From positions 248,001-312,000 of the forward strand of contig NZ_WHUG01000003.1 of assembly GCF_009380215.1 (NCBI RefSeq): a stretch of DNA of 64,000 nucleotides, in the 5' to 3' direction. This DNA is from Rugamonas aquatica (GTDB lineage: Bacteria > Pseudomonadota > Gammaproteobacteria > Burkholderiales > Burkholderiaceae_D). The position numbers were made by a program, and so were the translations under genes. This document shows positions 7,956-16,963 of the stretch, one piece after another. Position 1 is the first letter of the stretch, and each line of letters opens with the position of its first letter. The notes under the pieces were generated by a model. It made no database searches and was not told the origin of the DNA. It saw only the letters and a program-made list of their open reading frames with translations.

Positions 7956-8731
7956 TGCGGTATCAGGAAGTGGGTGATCAGGGCAAAACGCCAGCGGTAC
8001 GGCAGCCAGCGCAGCAGTTTGAGTATCAGTGTAAATCGTTTCGGAAAGTGGATTTCGAACAGGCCGGCGGCGAAGCCGCGCCGTATGGCCTTGGCCGCCG
8101 CCTGCGGTGTCTGCAACGCCGGCATGGCGAACTGGTTCTGCGCGGTCAGCGGCGTCTGCACAAAGCCGGGATTGATCAGATAGACGTCCAGCCCGCGTGG
8201 CCGCAAGTCGGTGTACAGCAGTTCCGCCAAATTGATCAGCGCGGCTTTGCTGGGTCCGTACACGCTGGCATTGGGCAGGCCGACGTAGCCGGCCACGCTG
8301 GCGACGATGGCGATGCCGCCGCTGCCGCGCGCCAGCATGGCGGGCAGCACCGTGGCCAATCCCGTGTAGACGCTGCCCAGGTTCACGGCCAGCGTGTGGG
8401 CGGCGCCGTCCGGGCTGACATCCCAGCTGCGCTCGGGGTGGTAGGCGGCGGCGCAGAACACGATCAGGTCGACGCCGCCGGCCTGGTCGCAGATATACTG
8501 GTAGCGCTCGGCCCATGCATCCTGGTCCAGGATATCGAAGGGCGCGACGATGGCTTGCGGGTGCCTGGCGGCGACACCTTGCAGCAGCTCGGCGCGGCGG
8601 GCCGACAGCGCCACCCGCGCCCCCGCCAGCAGCAGTTCCTGGGCCAGCGCGGCGCCGATGCCGCTGGAGGCGCCGACCAGCCACACGCGCCGGCCGGCCC
8701 ACGTCGTGATCGTCCGGTTCAGGGGCCGCAT
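7952..8731 (-). CDS. Short-chain dehydrogenase/reductase
   Basis: A 259-aa classical SDR. The Rossmann nucleotide-binding motif is VGASSGIGAA at about 19-28. The active site has Ser in VASVAGYVG (about 144) and the YGPSK catalytic Tyr/Lys at about 158-162. NPGFVQTPL follows. The C-terminal 35 residues are basic and aromatic and could lie at the membrane (FTLILKLLRWLPYRWRF). The substrate is unknown; a lipid or fatty aldehyde is plausible given the CFA-synthase operon. ATG 8731 overlaps the upstream DUF3833 gene by 13 nt, and the 3' end overlaps the SnoaL-like gene by 4 nt. Confidence 0.85.
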   Translation of the reverse strand: MRPLNRTITTWAGRRVWLVGASSGIGAALAQELLLAGARVALSARRAELLQGVAARHPQAIVAPFDILDQDAWAERYQYICDQAGGVDLIVFCAAAYHPERSWDVSPDGAAHTLAVNLGSVYTGLATVLPAMLARGSGGIAIVASVAGYVGLPNASVYGPSKAALINLAELLYTDLRPRGLDVYLINPGFVQTPLTAQNQFAMPALQTPQAAAKAIRRGFAAGLFEIHFPKRFTLILKLLRWLPYRWRFALITHFLIPQ

Positions 8732-9252
8732 GCGCGCCTCCGGAACATCAATGTGACTTGCCCCAGCTCGATGCCGAACTTGGCCATGCTGGCGCGGTTG
8801 ATCATCGTGCAATCGTCGATCAGGAACATCCAGTCGTCGAAGGCCATCTCGTAGGTGCTGCCGTCGACCGGCAGCAGCAGCGTGTATTGCCAGCGCAGCG
8901 CATTGCCGGCCAGTTCGCCCTGCGCCTCGCCCTTGACGTCGTCGGCGCGTCCGCGCCAGCGGCCGTCTGCTGCGCGCGTCAGGCGCCATACGCGGCGCTG
9001 GGTGCTGCCGTCGTCGTAGCGAAACTGTTCGTCGAGCGTCAGTGCGCCGTCGGTGCTGGTGCCGGTGATGACGACGTGGAAGCGTTTTTGCACCGCGCCG
9101 CCGCGCCGCTGGAACATGCCCCAGGCATCGGTGGTGCCGGTGAAGTAGGCGGCCAGGTCGAGTGCGGGCTGTTGCGCCTTGTATTGCTGGACGTCGGGGC
9201 CGGCGCAGCCGGCGAGCAAGGCCAGCAGCAGGCCGCAGAACAAGGTTTTCAT
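8719..9252 (-). CDS. DUF3833 family lipoprotein
   Basis: A 177-aa protein with a lipoprotein signal peptide (MKTLFCGLLLALLAGC, lipobox LAGC, lipidated Cys16). The body matches DUF3833: YFTGTTDAWGMFQRRGGAVQKRF followed by beta-rich sequence ending in FDDWMFLIDDCTMINRASMAKFGIELGQVTL. It is probably attached to the inner leaflet of the outer membrane or to the inner membrane facing the periplasm. Function is unknown; the fold resembles lipid-binding beta-barrel proteins only by inference. It overlaps the MFS gene upstream by 4 nt and the SDR downstream by 13 nt. Confidence 0.8.
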   Translation of the reverse strand: MKTLFCGLLLALLAGCAGPDVQQYKAQQPALDLAAYFTGTTDAWGMFQRRGGAVQKRFHVVITGTSTDGALTLDEQFRYDDGSTQRRVWRLTRAADGRWRGRADDVKGEAQGELAGNALRWQYTLLLPVDGSTYEMAFDDWMFLIDDCTMINRASMAKFGIELGQVTLMFRRRACGP

Positions 9253-10556
9253 GGTGAACTCCAGTAGCGTACGACGGGCATGGATGCCGGATGGAAGCGC
9301 CACAGCGCGGCCATCGCCAGCAGTTTGAGCAGGCAAGGAACGGCGGCGTAGACCAGCGCCAGCGCGGCGCCGCCGGCCACGCCGGGCTTGTATCCAAGCG
9401 CGGCCAGCAGCGGCAGCGCCAGGCCGGACAAGGCCAGCGCCAGCTTGCCCAGCAGCGTCAGCACGCCGTAGTAGGCGCCGGCCGCTTCGCCGGTTCCGAT
9501 CAGCTCAGCCAGCAGCACCGGCGGCATGGCCAGGTCAGCGCCCAACGCCGCGCCGGCGGCGATGCAGACGGCAAAGTAGGGCAGCACGTCGCCCTCGCCC
9601 AGCAGGCCGGCGCCGGCAAAGCTGGCGATGGCCAGCGCCATGCCGATACGCCAGCACGGCAGTACGCCGATGCGGCGGGCCAGCGCGGTCCACAGCGGCA
9701 GGCCGCAGGCCGCGGCAATGAAATAGCAGCCGAGGAAGGCGCCGGCCAGCGGCGCCGCGTGCAAGCGGTCGCGGATGAAGAACAGCGCCAGCGTCGCCGG
9801 CAGCGACACCGAACAGGCATTGAGGAAATACGGCGCCAGCAAACGCAGGAAGGCGCGGTTCGACGCCATGCGCCGCAGCGTGCTGCGCCACCCGCCGGCG
9901 CGTTCGGTGACGGCGGGCCACGCGGGCGCCAGTTTCAGCAGCGCCAGCAAAGCCGCCAGCAGCAGCGCGGCAAACGCCAGGCTGTAGAGCGCCATGCGGG
10001 CCGGGATGCGTTCGGCGTCGCCGCTCATGATGGTGGCGGGGATCACGCTGGCGACGATCATGCCGACCAACCCCGCGCCCTCGCGCCAGGCGGCGGCCGG
10101 CAGCAGGGCGCTGTCGCGCTGCGTGCCGCCGCCGTTCAGGCGCGCGCCCCACGTCAGGTAGGCGATGTTCAACATGCTGTGCGCGCTGTAAGCCAGCACC
10201 AGCATGGCGCCCAGCCAGACGGCCGCGGCCAAGTTGCCAGCCGGCGGCTGCCACAGGCCCGCGAAAGCCAGCGCGAGCACGGCGCCGCCCAGCGCCAGCC
10301 AGCGTCCGATGCCGTTGCGCAGGCGGTCGATGATGTGGCCTTGCAGCGGGTCTTGCAAGGTGTCGAGCAGGCGCGCGGCAAACAGCACCCAACCCAACTG
10401 CGCCAGCGGAACGCCGCGCAACATGCTGTAGTACGCCCCCACCTGCACGTACACGGGCAGCGCGGCCATGGCCAACGGCAGGCCGAGCAGGCCGTAGGCG
10501 GCCAGGCGCCACCAGTGCGGATGGCCAACGGCCGGCTGCGCGGCGACGGGTGTCAC
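9249..10556 (-). CDS. MFS transporter, glycoside-pentoside-hexuronide-like
   Basis: A 435-aa protein with about 12 hydrophobic segments and the GPH-type feature DTLQDPLQGHIIDRLRNGIGRW in the first cytoplasmic loop (the D-P-x-x-G-x-x-x-D pattern of MelB relatives). I set the start at GTG 10556, which shares its TG with the upstream TGA stop (4-nt overlap); the frame is open further upstream but only within the neighbouring gene. Substrate is unknown. Its presence inside a lipid-modification operon suggests movement of a lipid precursor or flippase-like activity, as inference. Confidence 0.78.
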   Translation of the reverse strand: MTPVAAQPAVGHPHWWRLAAYGLLGLPLAMAALPVYVQVGAYYSMLRGVPLAQLGWVLFAARLLDTLQDPLQGHIIDRLRNGIGRWLALGGAVLALAFAGLWQPPAGNLAAAVWLGAMLVLAYSAHSMLNIAYLTWGARLNGGGTQRDSALLPAAAWREGAGLVGMIVASVIPATIMSGDAERIPARMALYSLAFAALLLAALLALLKLAPAWPAVTERAGGWRSTLRRMASNRAFLRLLAPYFLNACSVSLPATLALFFIRDRLHAAPLAGAFLGCYFIAAACGLPLWTALARRIGVLPCWRIGMALAIASFAGAGLLGEGDVLPYFAVCIAAGAALGADLAMPPVLLAELIGTGEAAGAYYGVLTLLGKLALALSGLALPLLAALGYKPGVAGGAALALVYAAVPCLLKLLAMAALWRFHPASMPVVRYWSSP

Positions 10557-11119
10557 TGTGGAGCTCCCATCAGTTTGCGGCGCAAGTCTTGGTCGCGGGT
10601 CCGCTCGTCTAGCCAGATGCCGAAGAAGGCGCGCGCCAGCCGCAGGTCGTCGATATCCGCCAGCAGGCGCTGCTGGTTGTAGAAGCGCATGCCGTGGCCG
10701 GGCACATACACGCCGGTCAATTCTTCGCCGGGCTCGACATCGGTGAAGGCGCGGTTCAGCGACTTGTCCCATTGCGCCAGCGTGGCCGCATCGATGGCGG
10801 CGCCGTTCAGGCGCTGGATTTCGTCCAGGCTGGTCTGCACCAGGCGCTGGCGGCTGATGCTGCGGTAGTAGTGCAGTTGCAGCGCGAACGCGCGCTCGGG
10901 CTGGAATGGCCGCTGCTCCGCCCACAGCGTGGCGCGGTAGATGCGAAAGCCCAGCCAGCGCAGTTCGCCGTCGCCCAGCGCCTCGGCGCGGGGCAGCTCG
11001 TCGCGCCAGCTGGCGGCACCGCACAGGCCACTCGCTAAAAAGCAGCACAGCAGAACCCCTTGCAGGGCCAGCCGCAGCCAGGCGGGTTCAGGCTTTTTGC
11101 AGCAGGAATTGGACAACAT
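10553..11119 (-). CDS. Chalcone isomerase-like exported protein
   Basis: A 188-aa protein with an N-terminal hydrophobic signal (about residues 13-36). The body is of the bacterial chalcone-isomerase-like family: RWLGFRIYRATLWAE near 54-68, LQLHYYRSISRQRLVQTSLDEI near 80-101, and a C-terminal GIWLDERT. Start ATG 11119 overlaps the 3' end of the CFA synthase gene by 32 nt. Bacterial members of this fold mostly lack the plant catalytic residues and probably bind fatty acids or other ligands; the role here is inferred only from neighbours. A second protein of the same fold is encoded at 21839-22432. Confidence 0.75.
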   Translation of the reverse strand: MLSNSCCKKPEPAWLRLALQGVLLCCFLASGLCGAASWRDELPRAEALGDGELRWLGFRIYRATLWAEQRPFQPERAFALQLHYYRSISRQRLVQTSLDEIQRLNGAAIDAATLAQWDKSLNRAFTDVEPGEELTGVYVPGHGMRFYNQQRLLADIDDLRLARAFFGIWLDERTRDQDLRRKLMGAPQ

Positions 11120-12293
11120 CGGTGCGTCCCTCGTCAAAGGCGGCCTCGCAGTAGGCGAAGTACATCTGCCAGATGCGCAGGAAGTGCTCGTCGAAGCCCT
11201 GGCCAGCGATCTGCTGGTGGACGTTGCGGCACCGGGCATCCCAGCGGCGCAGCGTCTCCGCATAGTCGCGGCCGAAAGCGTGGCGCGCCAACGGATGCAG
11301 GCCGCAGCGGGCCGCCTGCCGTTCGAAGCGCTCGACACTGGGCAACATACCGCCGGGGAAAATGTACTGCTGGATGAAATCGGCGCTGCTGCGGTAGCGC
11401 GGGAAATACTGTTCGCCGATGGTGATCGACTGCACCAGCGCCTGCCCGCCAGCCTTCAGCCGGGCCGCGACGGTGTGGAAATACTGCGGCCAGTATTGCT
11501 CGCCGACCGCCTCGAACATTTCAATCGACACCACGGCGTCGTATTCGCCCCGCAGGTCGCGGTAATCGCATAGCTCCAACCGCACCCGGTCCTGCAGTCC
11601 CTGCGCCTGCACGCGGCGTTGCGCCACTTCCAGCTGCGACGGCGAAATCGTCACGCCGTGCACGTGGATGCCCTGCTGCGCGGCCTGCTCGGCGAAGCCG
11701 CCCCAGCCGCAGCCGATTTCCAGCACGCGCTGGCCCGGCTTCAGTTGCAGCGTGTCGATGATGCGCTGGTATTTGCGCTGCTGCGCGTCTTGCAGCGACA
11801 GGCTGTAGTCGCCGTCGAACAGCGCGCTGGAATAGGTCCAGCTGGGATCGAGCCACAGCTGGTAGAAATCGTTGCCGATGTCGTAGTGGGCGTGGATATT
11901 GCGCTGGCTGCCCTTGCGGGTATTGGGCCGCAGCCAGTGCCGCAGCCGGTACCAGCAACGCGCCAGCACGCCGCCGAACACCAGCTGGTCCAGCGACGCT
12001 TCGTTGCGCAGCGCCAGGCGCAGCAGCGCGGTCAGGTCGGGCGTGGCTATCCATCCGGCTGCGTAGGCCTCGGCAAAGCCGATGTCGCCCGCGCGCAGGA
12101 TGCGCTGGCAGGCGCGCCAGTCGTGCAGTTGCAGCGTGGCGCCGGTGGGCGCGTGGGCGTCGCCGAACACCATGCGGGTATTGCAGGGCGTGATCAGCTC
12201 CAGGTGGCCGTGACGGATATTGTTGAGCAGCGCCAGGAACATGCGCGCGCCGACGGGGGCCGACAGCGTGGCGGTGGATAAGGTGCGGTTCAT
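11088..12293 (-). CDS. cfa: Cyclopropane-fatty-acyl-phospholipid synthase family methyltransferase
   Basis: A 401-aa SAM-dependent enzyme of the CFA/mycolic-acid synthase family, which methylenates or methylates double bonds of membrane phospholipid acyl chains. Motif I is VLEIGCGWGGFAEQAA (about 194-209). AHYDIGNDFYQLWLD upstream is the family signature, and SIEMFEAVGEQYWPQYF and the late WQMYFAYCEAAFDEGR also match. The N-terminal 100 residues are the usual lipid-binding extension. Start ATG 12293 overlaps the DUF1365 gene by 4 nt. Because the operon also holds a FAD oxidoreductase, the product could be a methylated or furan-type fatty acid rather than a plain cyclopropane; the sequence cannot decide this. 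Confidence 0.88.
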   Translation of the reverse strand: MNRTLSTATLSAPVGARMFLALLNNIRHGHLELITPCNTRMVFGDAHAPTGATLQLHDWRACQRILRAGDIGFAEAYAAGWIATPDLTALLRLALRNEASLDQLVFGGVLARCWYRLRHWLRPNTRKGSQRNIHAHYDIGNDFYQLWLDPSWTYSSALFDGDYSLSLQDAQQRKYQRIIDTLQLKPGQRVLEIGCGWGGFAEQAAQQGIHVHGVTISPSQLEVAQRRVQAQGLQDRVRLELCDYRDLRGEYDAVVSIEMFEAVGEQYWPQYFHTVAARLKAGGQALVQSITIGEQYFPRYRSSADFIQQYIFPGGMLPSVERFERQAARCGLHPLARHAFGRDYAETLRRWDARCRNVHQQIAGQGFDEHFLRIWQMYFAYCEAAFDEGRTDVVQFLLQKA

Positions 12294-13063
12294 CGGGCAG
12301 TCTCCTGGTGCACGGTGGTGTGATGGGCGGGGGCGGGCGGCTTGCTGAAAAACGGGACGCGCTTCAGCCAGAGCCTGAGCGCCTGCCAGTGAATGCGGAA
12401 CACGATGCCCAGCCCCAGCAGCGGATAGCGCAGCAGCGCGCCGGCCACGGCGCGGTCGGTCATGGGTGCGGGACGGCCGCTGAGCGCGGTGCGCAACAGC
12501 AGGCCATCGCTGTCGTAATAGTCGAGGCCGGTGCAGTGGCTGGCGCCACCGAGGCGGAAGCGGAAACGGTAGTGCCCTGCAACCTCGCAGAACGGCGACA
12601 CATGCATCTGCTTGTCGGCGCGGGCGGTGCCGGCACCAGCTGTCGGAGCGACGCGCATCAGGTAGCGGTGGCTTTCGCCGAAGGTGTTGTTGACCTCGGC
12701 CAGCACGGCGCACAGCCCGCCGTCGGCGTCGTGGCAGTGCCAGAAGCTGACGGGATTGAATGCGTAGCCGGCAACGCGGGGAAAAGTTTGCAGCCAGATC
12801 TCGCCATCGGCGGCGATATGGTGTTCGCGCAGCAGCGCGCGCATCCATTGTTCCAGGCTGGAGCCGTCGCGCGGGCCGTAGTCGCGGCGGCGGATCGACA
12901 GCGGCCGCCAGCGGTCCACGCCGAACCAGCGCGAATTGCAGGCGTCCAGCCGGGCCAGGTTCAGGCGCACATAGAACAGCGGATAGACGAAACGGTGCGG
13001 CGCCGGGCGCAGGCGCGCGTGCATCACCTGGCCGTGCACCAGCTGGGCAGCGGGCGGCTTCAT
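12290..13063 (-). CDS. DUF1365 family protein
   Basis: A 257-aa protein of DUF1365: it starts with VHGQVMHARLRPAPHRFVYP (the typical G-x-V-x-H-x-R-x-x-P-x-x-H-x-F-x-Y opening) and contains GYAFNPVSFWHCHDADG and EVNNTFGESHRY. Family members are nearly always encoded between an amine-oxidase-like FAD protein and a CFA-type methyltransferase, as here; biochemical function is not established. It overlaps both neighbours by 4 nt (13060-13063 and 12290-12293), so expression is coupled. Confidence 0.85.
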   Translation of the reverse strand: MKPPAAQLVHGQVMHARLRPAPHRFVYPLFYVRLNLARLDACNSRWFGVDRWRPLSIRRRDYGPRDGSSLEQWMRALLREHHIAADGEIWLQTFPRVAGYAFNPVSFWHCHDADGGLCAVLAEVNNTFGESHRYLMRVAPTAGAGTARADKQMHVSPFCEVAGHYRFRFRLGGASHCTGLDYYDSDGLLLRTALSGRPAPMTDRAVAGALLRYPLLGLGIVFRIHWQALRLWLKRVPFFSKPPAPAHHTTVHQETAR

Positions 13064-14340
13064 GGCAGCGTGGTCCATGCGGGCGCGGCGTCGAAGGCCG
13101 CCGCGATGCGCAGCGCCGATTTCAAGCCATCCTCGTGGAAGCCGTAGCCGGTCCAGGCGCCGGCGTACCAGATGCCGTCGTTGCCCTGTATCTGCGCCAG
13201 TTGCTGCTGCGCGCGGACGGCGGCCTGATCCATGATCGGATGGTCGTATTCGAACCTGGCCAGCAGCGTGCCAGCGGCGGGCGGCGTGTAGGGATTGAGC
13301 GTGACGACGACCGGCGTCGCGAATGGCAGCGCCTGCAGCTGGTTCAGCCAGTAACTCACGCATACGGGACGCTGTCCGGCCGACTGCGCGCCAGAAAGAT
13401 AGTTCCAGGCGGCCCAGACCTTGCGCCGGCGCGGCATCAGTTTCACGTCCGTGTGCAGGTAGGCGGTGTTGGGCTGGTAGCGTACGCCGCCGAGAATAGC
13501 GCGCTCGGCCTCGCCGGCATTGAGCAGCAGCGACAGCGTGGTCGGCGCGTGGGTGGCGAACACCACGTCGTCGAAGGCTTCGGTGCCGGCGGCGGTGGAG
13601 ACCAGCAGCTTGCCGCCCTCGCGCAGCACCGCGCGCACGGGCGTGTTCAGGCGGCAGTCCGGCAGCACGGCGGCGATCTTCTCGACATAATGGCGCGCGC
13701 CGCCCGCCACTGTGCGCCATTGCGGACGGTTGTTGACCTGCAGCAGCGCATGGTTCAGGCAAAAGCGCAGAAAGGTCGCCGCAGGGAATTTCAGGATGTC
13801 GTTCGGCGAACTGGACCAGATGGCGGCGGCCATCGGCAGCAGGTAGGCGTCGCGGAAGCGCGCGCCGTAGCGCTGTTGCTGGAGCAGCTGCCCCAGCGTC
13901 AGGTCGTCCCGGCTGGACAATTGCAGGAAGCGCTCGGCGTTGCGGTTGAAATGCAGGATATCCCACAGCATGCGCAGGAAGGACGGCGAGCCGATGTTGG
14001 CGAGCTGCGCGAACACGGTGGCCAGGCTGGTGCCCGCCCACTCCAGCGCGCCGTCGTCCATCGACACGGCGAACGACATGTCGCTGGCGTTGCTGGCCAC
14101 GTCCAGTTCGTCGAACAGGGCCACCAGGTTGGGGTAGGTGCGCTCGTTGTACACCAGGAAGCCGGTGTCGACGCCGTGGGTATGTCCCTCCAGCGTGACC
14201 TCGACGGTGTTGGTATGGCCGCCGAGATAGCCGGCCGCCTCGAACAGCACGACATCGTGCTTGCGGCTGAGGAAATAGGCGCTGGCCAGGCCGGAGATGC
14301 CTGAACCGATAATGGCGATACGTTTGCGTGGCAGATTCAT
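13060..14340 (-). CDS. FAD-dependent oxidoreductase, amine-oxidase/desaturase-like
   Basis: A 426-aa protein with a dinucleotide-binding Rossmann motif IAIIGSGISGLASAYFLS at about 8-25 and GGHTNTVEV shortly after. The C-terminal FAD-binding stretch is WYAGAWTGYGFHEDGLKSALRIA at about 391-413. It belongs to the flavin amine oxidase/phytoene-desaturase-like superfamily, in the subgroup found next to DUF1365 and CFA synthase. It is the first gene of the operon, transcribed away from the TetR gene. A role as a fatty-acyl desaturase or oxidase is inferred from context and family. Confidence 0.85.
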   Translation of the reverse strand: MNLPRKRIAIIGSGISGLASAYFLSRKHDVVLFEAAGYLGGHTNTVEVTLEGHTHGVDTGFLVYNERTYPNLVALFDELDVASNASDMSFAVSMDDGALEWAGTSLATVFAQLANIGSPSFLRMLWDILHFNRNAERFLQLSSRDDLTLGQLLQQQRYGARFRDAYLLPMAAAIWSSSPNDILKFPAATFLRFCLNHALLQVNNRPQWRTVAGGARHYVEKIAAVLPDCRLNTPVRAVLREGGKLLVSTAAGTEAFDDVVFATHAPTTLSLLLNAGEAERAILGGVRYQPNTAYLHTDVKLMPRRRKVWAAWNYLSGAQSAGQRPVCVSYWLNQLQALPFATPVVVTLNPYTPPAAGTLLARFEYDHPIMDQAAVRAQQQLAQIQGNDGIWYAGAWTGYGFHEDGLKSALRIAAAFDAAPAWTTLP

Positions 14341-14358
14341 GTCGTTGGGATGGTTATT

Positions 14359-14389
14359 TTGACCGCCTTGTGTACCGGCGTGCTAATAT
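14359..14389 (+). promoter_or_regulatory. Candidate promoter of the TetR gene
   Basis: TTGACC at 14359-14364 and TAATAT at 14384-14389, 19 nt apart, with TG one nucleotide before the -10 box as in extended -10 promoters. The predicted transcript would start about 40 nt before the TetR ATG and run through the palindrome at 14411-14426. The 19-nt spacer is long, so confidence is modest. Confidence 0.4.
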
Positions 14390-14410
14390 TACTACCACCA
14401 CACAACAAAA

Positions 14411-14426
14411 GCTACTGATTAGTAGC
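14411..14426. promoter_or_regulatory. Palindromic candidate TetR operator
   Basis: GCTACT and AGTAGC form a perfect 6-bp inverted repeat around a GATT spacer, 13 nt before the TetR start (14439) and 71 nt upstream of the divergent operon start (14340). Position and symmetry suit a TetR-family dimer repressing its own gene and possibly the divergent lipid/photolyase operon. The palindrome TAATATTA at 14384-14391 is an alternative or second site. Confidence 0.5.
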
Positions 14427-14438
14427 GTAAATTTACCA

Positions 14439-15044
14439 ATGAGTATCCTTCCCAGATTAAGCTTTAAAAATCAAGCATTTAAGCTGCGCGAAAATGCGAT
14501 CCTCGATGCCGCGACCGCCGTGCTGAGCCAAAAAGGCTATGACTTGATGACCATGGATGACGTCGCCGGTGCGGTGGGCATCTCCAAACCCAGCCTGTAC
14601 AAGCACTTCAAGTCGAAGGAGGAGCTGGTGGGCGAGGCGCTGATACGCTTGCTGGATGGAGCGCTGGATTACGTCGCGGCGCTGGACCCTGCGCTGAGCG
14701 CGTTGCAGAAATTGTCGGCGCTATTGGAATGGGCGCTGCGGGTGCGTCTCGATGGCGGCTTGCCGTTCCTGCCGTCCACCAGCCCCCATGTGCGCGATAT
14801 GTTGATACGGAATGTGAAGTACATGCTGCGCATCGTCAAACTGAACCGGCAGCTGGAAGCCCTGGTGAAACAGGCGCAGCAGCAGGGGCAGCTCAACCGC
14901 GAGCTGCCCACCGACGTCATCCTGTTCAGCTACTATGCGCGGACCTGCGACCCGGCGGTCGAGTATCTGCAGAAATACAGCAAGATGGCGACCGACGATA
15001 TCGTGCGCCATATGCTGAAGGTGTCGTTCGAGGGCTTCCACTGA
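14439..15044 (+). CDS. TetR/AcrR family transcriptional regulator
   Basis: A 201-aa repressor-type protein. The helix-turn-helix is near residues 30-62 (LMTMDDVAGAVGISKPSLYK, then HFKSKEELVGEAL). The C-terminal ligand/dimer domain is not recognisable beyond TetR_C-like helices. The frame is open from 14328, but the upstream part is non-coding and overlaps the divergent gene's start; ATG 14439 gives a normal TetR N-terminus. The gene is divergent from the nine-gene lipid/photolyase operon, whose first start is 98 nt away, and is its most obvious regulator. Confidence 0.85.
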   Translation: MSILPRLSFKNQAFKLRENAILDAATAVLSQKGYDLMTMDDVAGAVGISKPSLYKHFKSKEELVGEALIRLLDGALDYVAALDPALSALQKLSALLEWALRVRLDGGLPFLPSTSPHVRDMLIRNVKYMLRIVKLNRQLEALVKQAQQQGQLNRELPTDVILFSYYARTCDPAVEYLQKYSKMATDDIVRHMLKVSFEGFH

Positions 15045-15054
15045 AGCCCACGGC

Positions 15055-16884
15055 TTACTCGACAGTAACGGACTTCGCCAGATTACGCGGCTTGTCCACA
15101 TCGGTGCCGCGTGCCAGCGCCGAGTGATAGGCCAGCAGCTGCAGCGATACCACGTGCAGTATCGGCGACAGCAGGCCGTAGTGTTCCGGCAGACGGATCA
15201 CGTGCACGCCTTCGCCCGAGGTGATGCGCGAGTCGACGTCGGCAAACACGTACAGCTGGCCGCCGCGCGCGCGCACTTCCTGCATGTTCGACTTCAGCTT
15301 CTCGATCAGCGCATCGTTAGGCGCGATCGTCACGACCGGCATTTCTTCCGTCACCAGCGCCAGCGGGCCGTGCTTCAGTTCGCCTGCCGGGTAGGCTTCG
15401 GCGTGGATGTAGGAAATCTCTTTCAGCTTCAGCGCGCCTTCCAGCGCGATCGGGTAGTGCATGCCGCGGCCGAGGAACAGCGCATTTTCCTTGCGGGCGA
15501 AGTCTTCCGACCAGGCGATGATCTGCGGTTCCAGCGCCAGCACGGCCGAGATCGCAACCGGCAGGTGGCGCATGGCTTTCAGGTGCTGCTCTTCTTCCTC
15601 GTCGGTCAGGCGGCCGTTGACTTGCGCCAGCGACAAGGTCAGCAGGAACAGCGCGGCCAGCTGGGTGGTGAAGGCCTTGGTCGACGCCACGCCCACTTCG
15701 ACGCCGGCGCGGGTGATGTAGGCCAGCTTGCATTCGCGCACCATGGCGCTGGTGGCGACGTTGCAGATGGTCAGCGTGTGTTCCATGCCCAGGCTGCGTG
15801 CGTGCTTCAGCGCGGCCAGGGTGTCGGCGGTTTCGCCGCTTTGCGAGATCGTCACCACCAGCGTGTTCGGGTGCGGCACGCTGTCGCGGTAGCGGTATTC
15901 GCTGGCGATCTCGACGTTGACCGGGATCTTGGCCACCGATTCGATCCAGTACTTGGCGGTCAGGCCGGAGTAGTAGCTGGTGCCGCAAGCGAGGATCAGC
16001 ACGCGGTCGATCTGCTTGAAGACGTTGTAGGCGCCGTCGCCGAACAGTTCCGGCATGATGCCGGTGACGCCTTCGAGCGTGTCGCCGATGACGCGTGGCT
16101 GTTCGAAGATTTCCTTCTGCATGTAGTGGCGGTATGGGCCCAGCTCGGCTGCACCGGTGTGCGCCTGCACGGTTTTGACTTCGCGGGTGACCGGCTTGCC
16201 GTCGACGTCGACGATCCAGGTGCGCGCCAGTTGCAGGTCGACCACGTCGCCTTCTTCCAGGTAGATGATCTGGTCGGTGGTGCCGGCCAGCGCCATCGCG
16301 TCCGAGGCGACGAAGTTTTCACCCTGGCCCAGGCCGACGATCAGCGGCGAACCCTGGCGCGCGGCGACCACGCGGTGCGGCTCTTCGCGGGCGAACACGG
16401 CGATCGCATACGCGCCGTGCAGGCGCTTGACGGCCTGCTGGACGGTTTCGAACAAGTCGCCGGTGTACATGTGGTCGACCAGGTGGGCGATCACTTCGGT
16501 GTCGGTCTGGCTCTGGAATACGTAGCCGAGCGCGGTCAGTTCGGCGCGCAGCTCGTCGTGGTTTTCAATGATGCCGTTGTGGACCAGGGCGATGCGCGCC
16601 TGCTCGGTCGATGGCGAGAAGTGCGGGTGGGCATTGTGCGACGCAGGGGCGCCGTGGGTGGCCCAGCGGGTGTGGGCGATGCCGGTGAAGCCTTGCATGC
16701 CGACTTCGGCGATCTGCTTTTCCAGGTCGGCCACCCGCGAGGTGCTGCGCGAGCGCTGCAACTGGCCATCCACGTGCAGGGCGACGCCGCAGGAATCGTA
16801 GCCGCGGTATTCCAGGCGCTTCAGGCCTTCGATCAGGATAGGGGTGATGTTACGTTGCGCTACCGCGCCGACAATGCCGCACAT
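15055..16884 (-). CDS. glmS: Glutamine--fructose-6-phosphate aminotransferase (isomerizing)
   Basis: A 609-aa enzyme that makes glucosamine-6-phosphate from fructose-6-phosphate and glutamine, the first step to UDP-GlcNAc for peptidoglycan and LPS. It begins MCGIVGAV with the catalytic N-terminal Cys2 of the glutaminase domain. [18 protein letters not shown] is the glutaminase loop. Two SIS domains follow ([10 protein letters not shown] near 301-310, SQSGETADT near 350). It ends [13 protein letters not shown], the conserved C-terminal tail that closes the active site. The stop lies 10 nt from the convergent TetR stop. No glmS ribozyme is expected or seen in this group. Confidence 0.97.
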   Translation of the reverse strand: MCGIVGAVAQRNITPILIEGLKRLEYRGYDSCGVALHVDGQLQRSRSTSRVADLEKQIAEVGMQGFTGIAHTRWATHGAPASHNAHPHFSPSTEQARIALVHNGIIENHDELRAELTALGYVFQSQTDTEVIAHLVDHMYTGDLFETVQQAVKRLHGAYAIAVFAREEPHRVVAARQGSPLIVGLGQGENFVASDAMALAGTTDQIIYLEEGDVVDLQLARTWIVDVDGKPVTREVKTVQAHTGAAELGPYRHYMQKEIFEQPRVIGDTLEGVTGIMPELFGDGAYNVFKQIDRVLILACGTSYYSGLTAKYWIESVAKIPVNVEIASEYRYRDSVPHPNTLVVTISQSGETADTLAALKHARSLGMEHTLTICNVATSAMVRECKLAYITRAGVEVGVASTKAFTTQLAALFLLTLSLAQVNGRLTDEEEEQHLKAMRHLPVAISAVLALEPQIIAWSEDFARKENALFLGRGMHYPIALEGALKLKEISYIHAEAYPAGELKHGPLALVTEEMPVVTIAPNDALIEKLKSNMQEVRARGGQLYVFADVDSRITSGEGVHVIRLPEHYGLLSPILHVVSLQLLAYHSALARGTDVDKPRNLAKSVTVE

Positions 16885-16963
16885 GGAAAACCTCGCTAAA
16901 AATAAGTGTAGCCATGCTAGAGCAGGACTTCTGAAATAAGCTTTCTAAATCCTGTATATTTTG

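Noticed and set aside
12271..12282. GGTGGATAAGG near the CFA gene start as a DnaA box
   Set aside because: The first base of the box differs and it is an isolated coding occurrence.
15124..16899. 591-codon plus-strand frame opposite glmS
   Set aside because: Antisense shadow of glmS; composition typical of a reverse-frame artefact.
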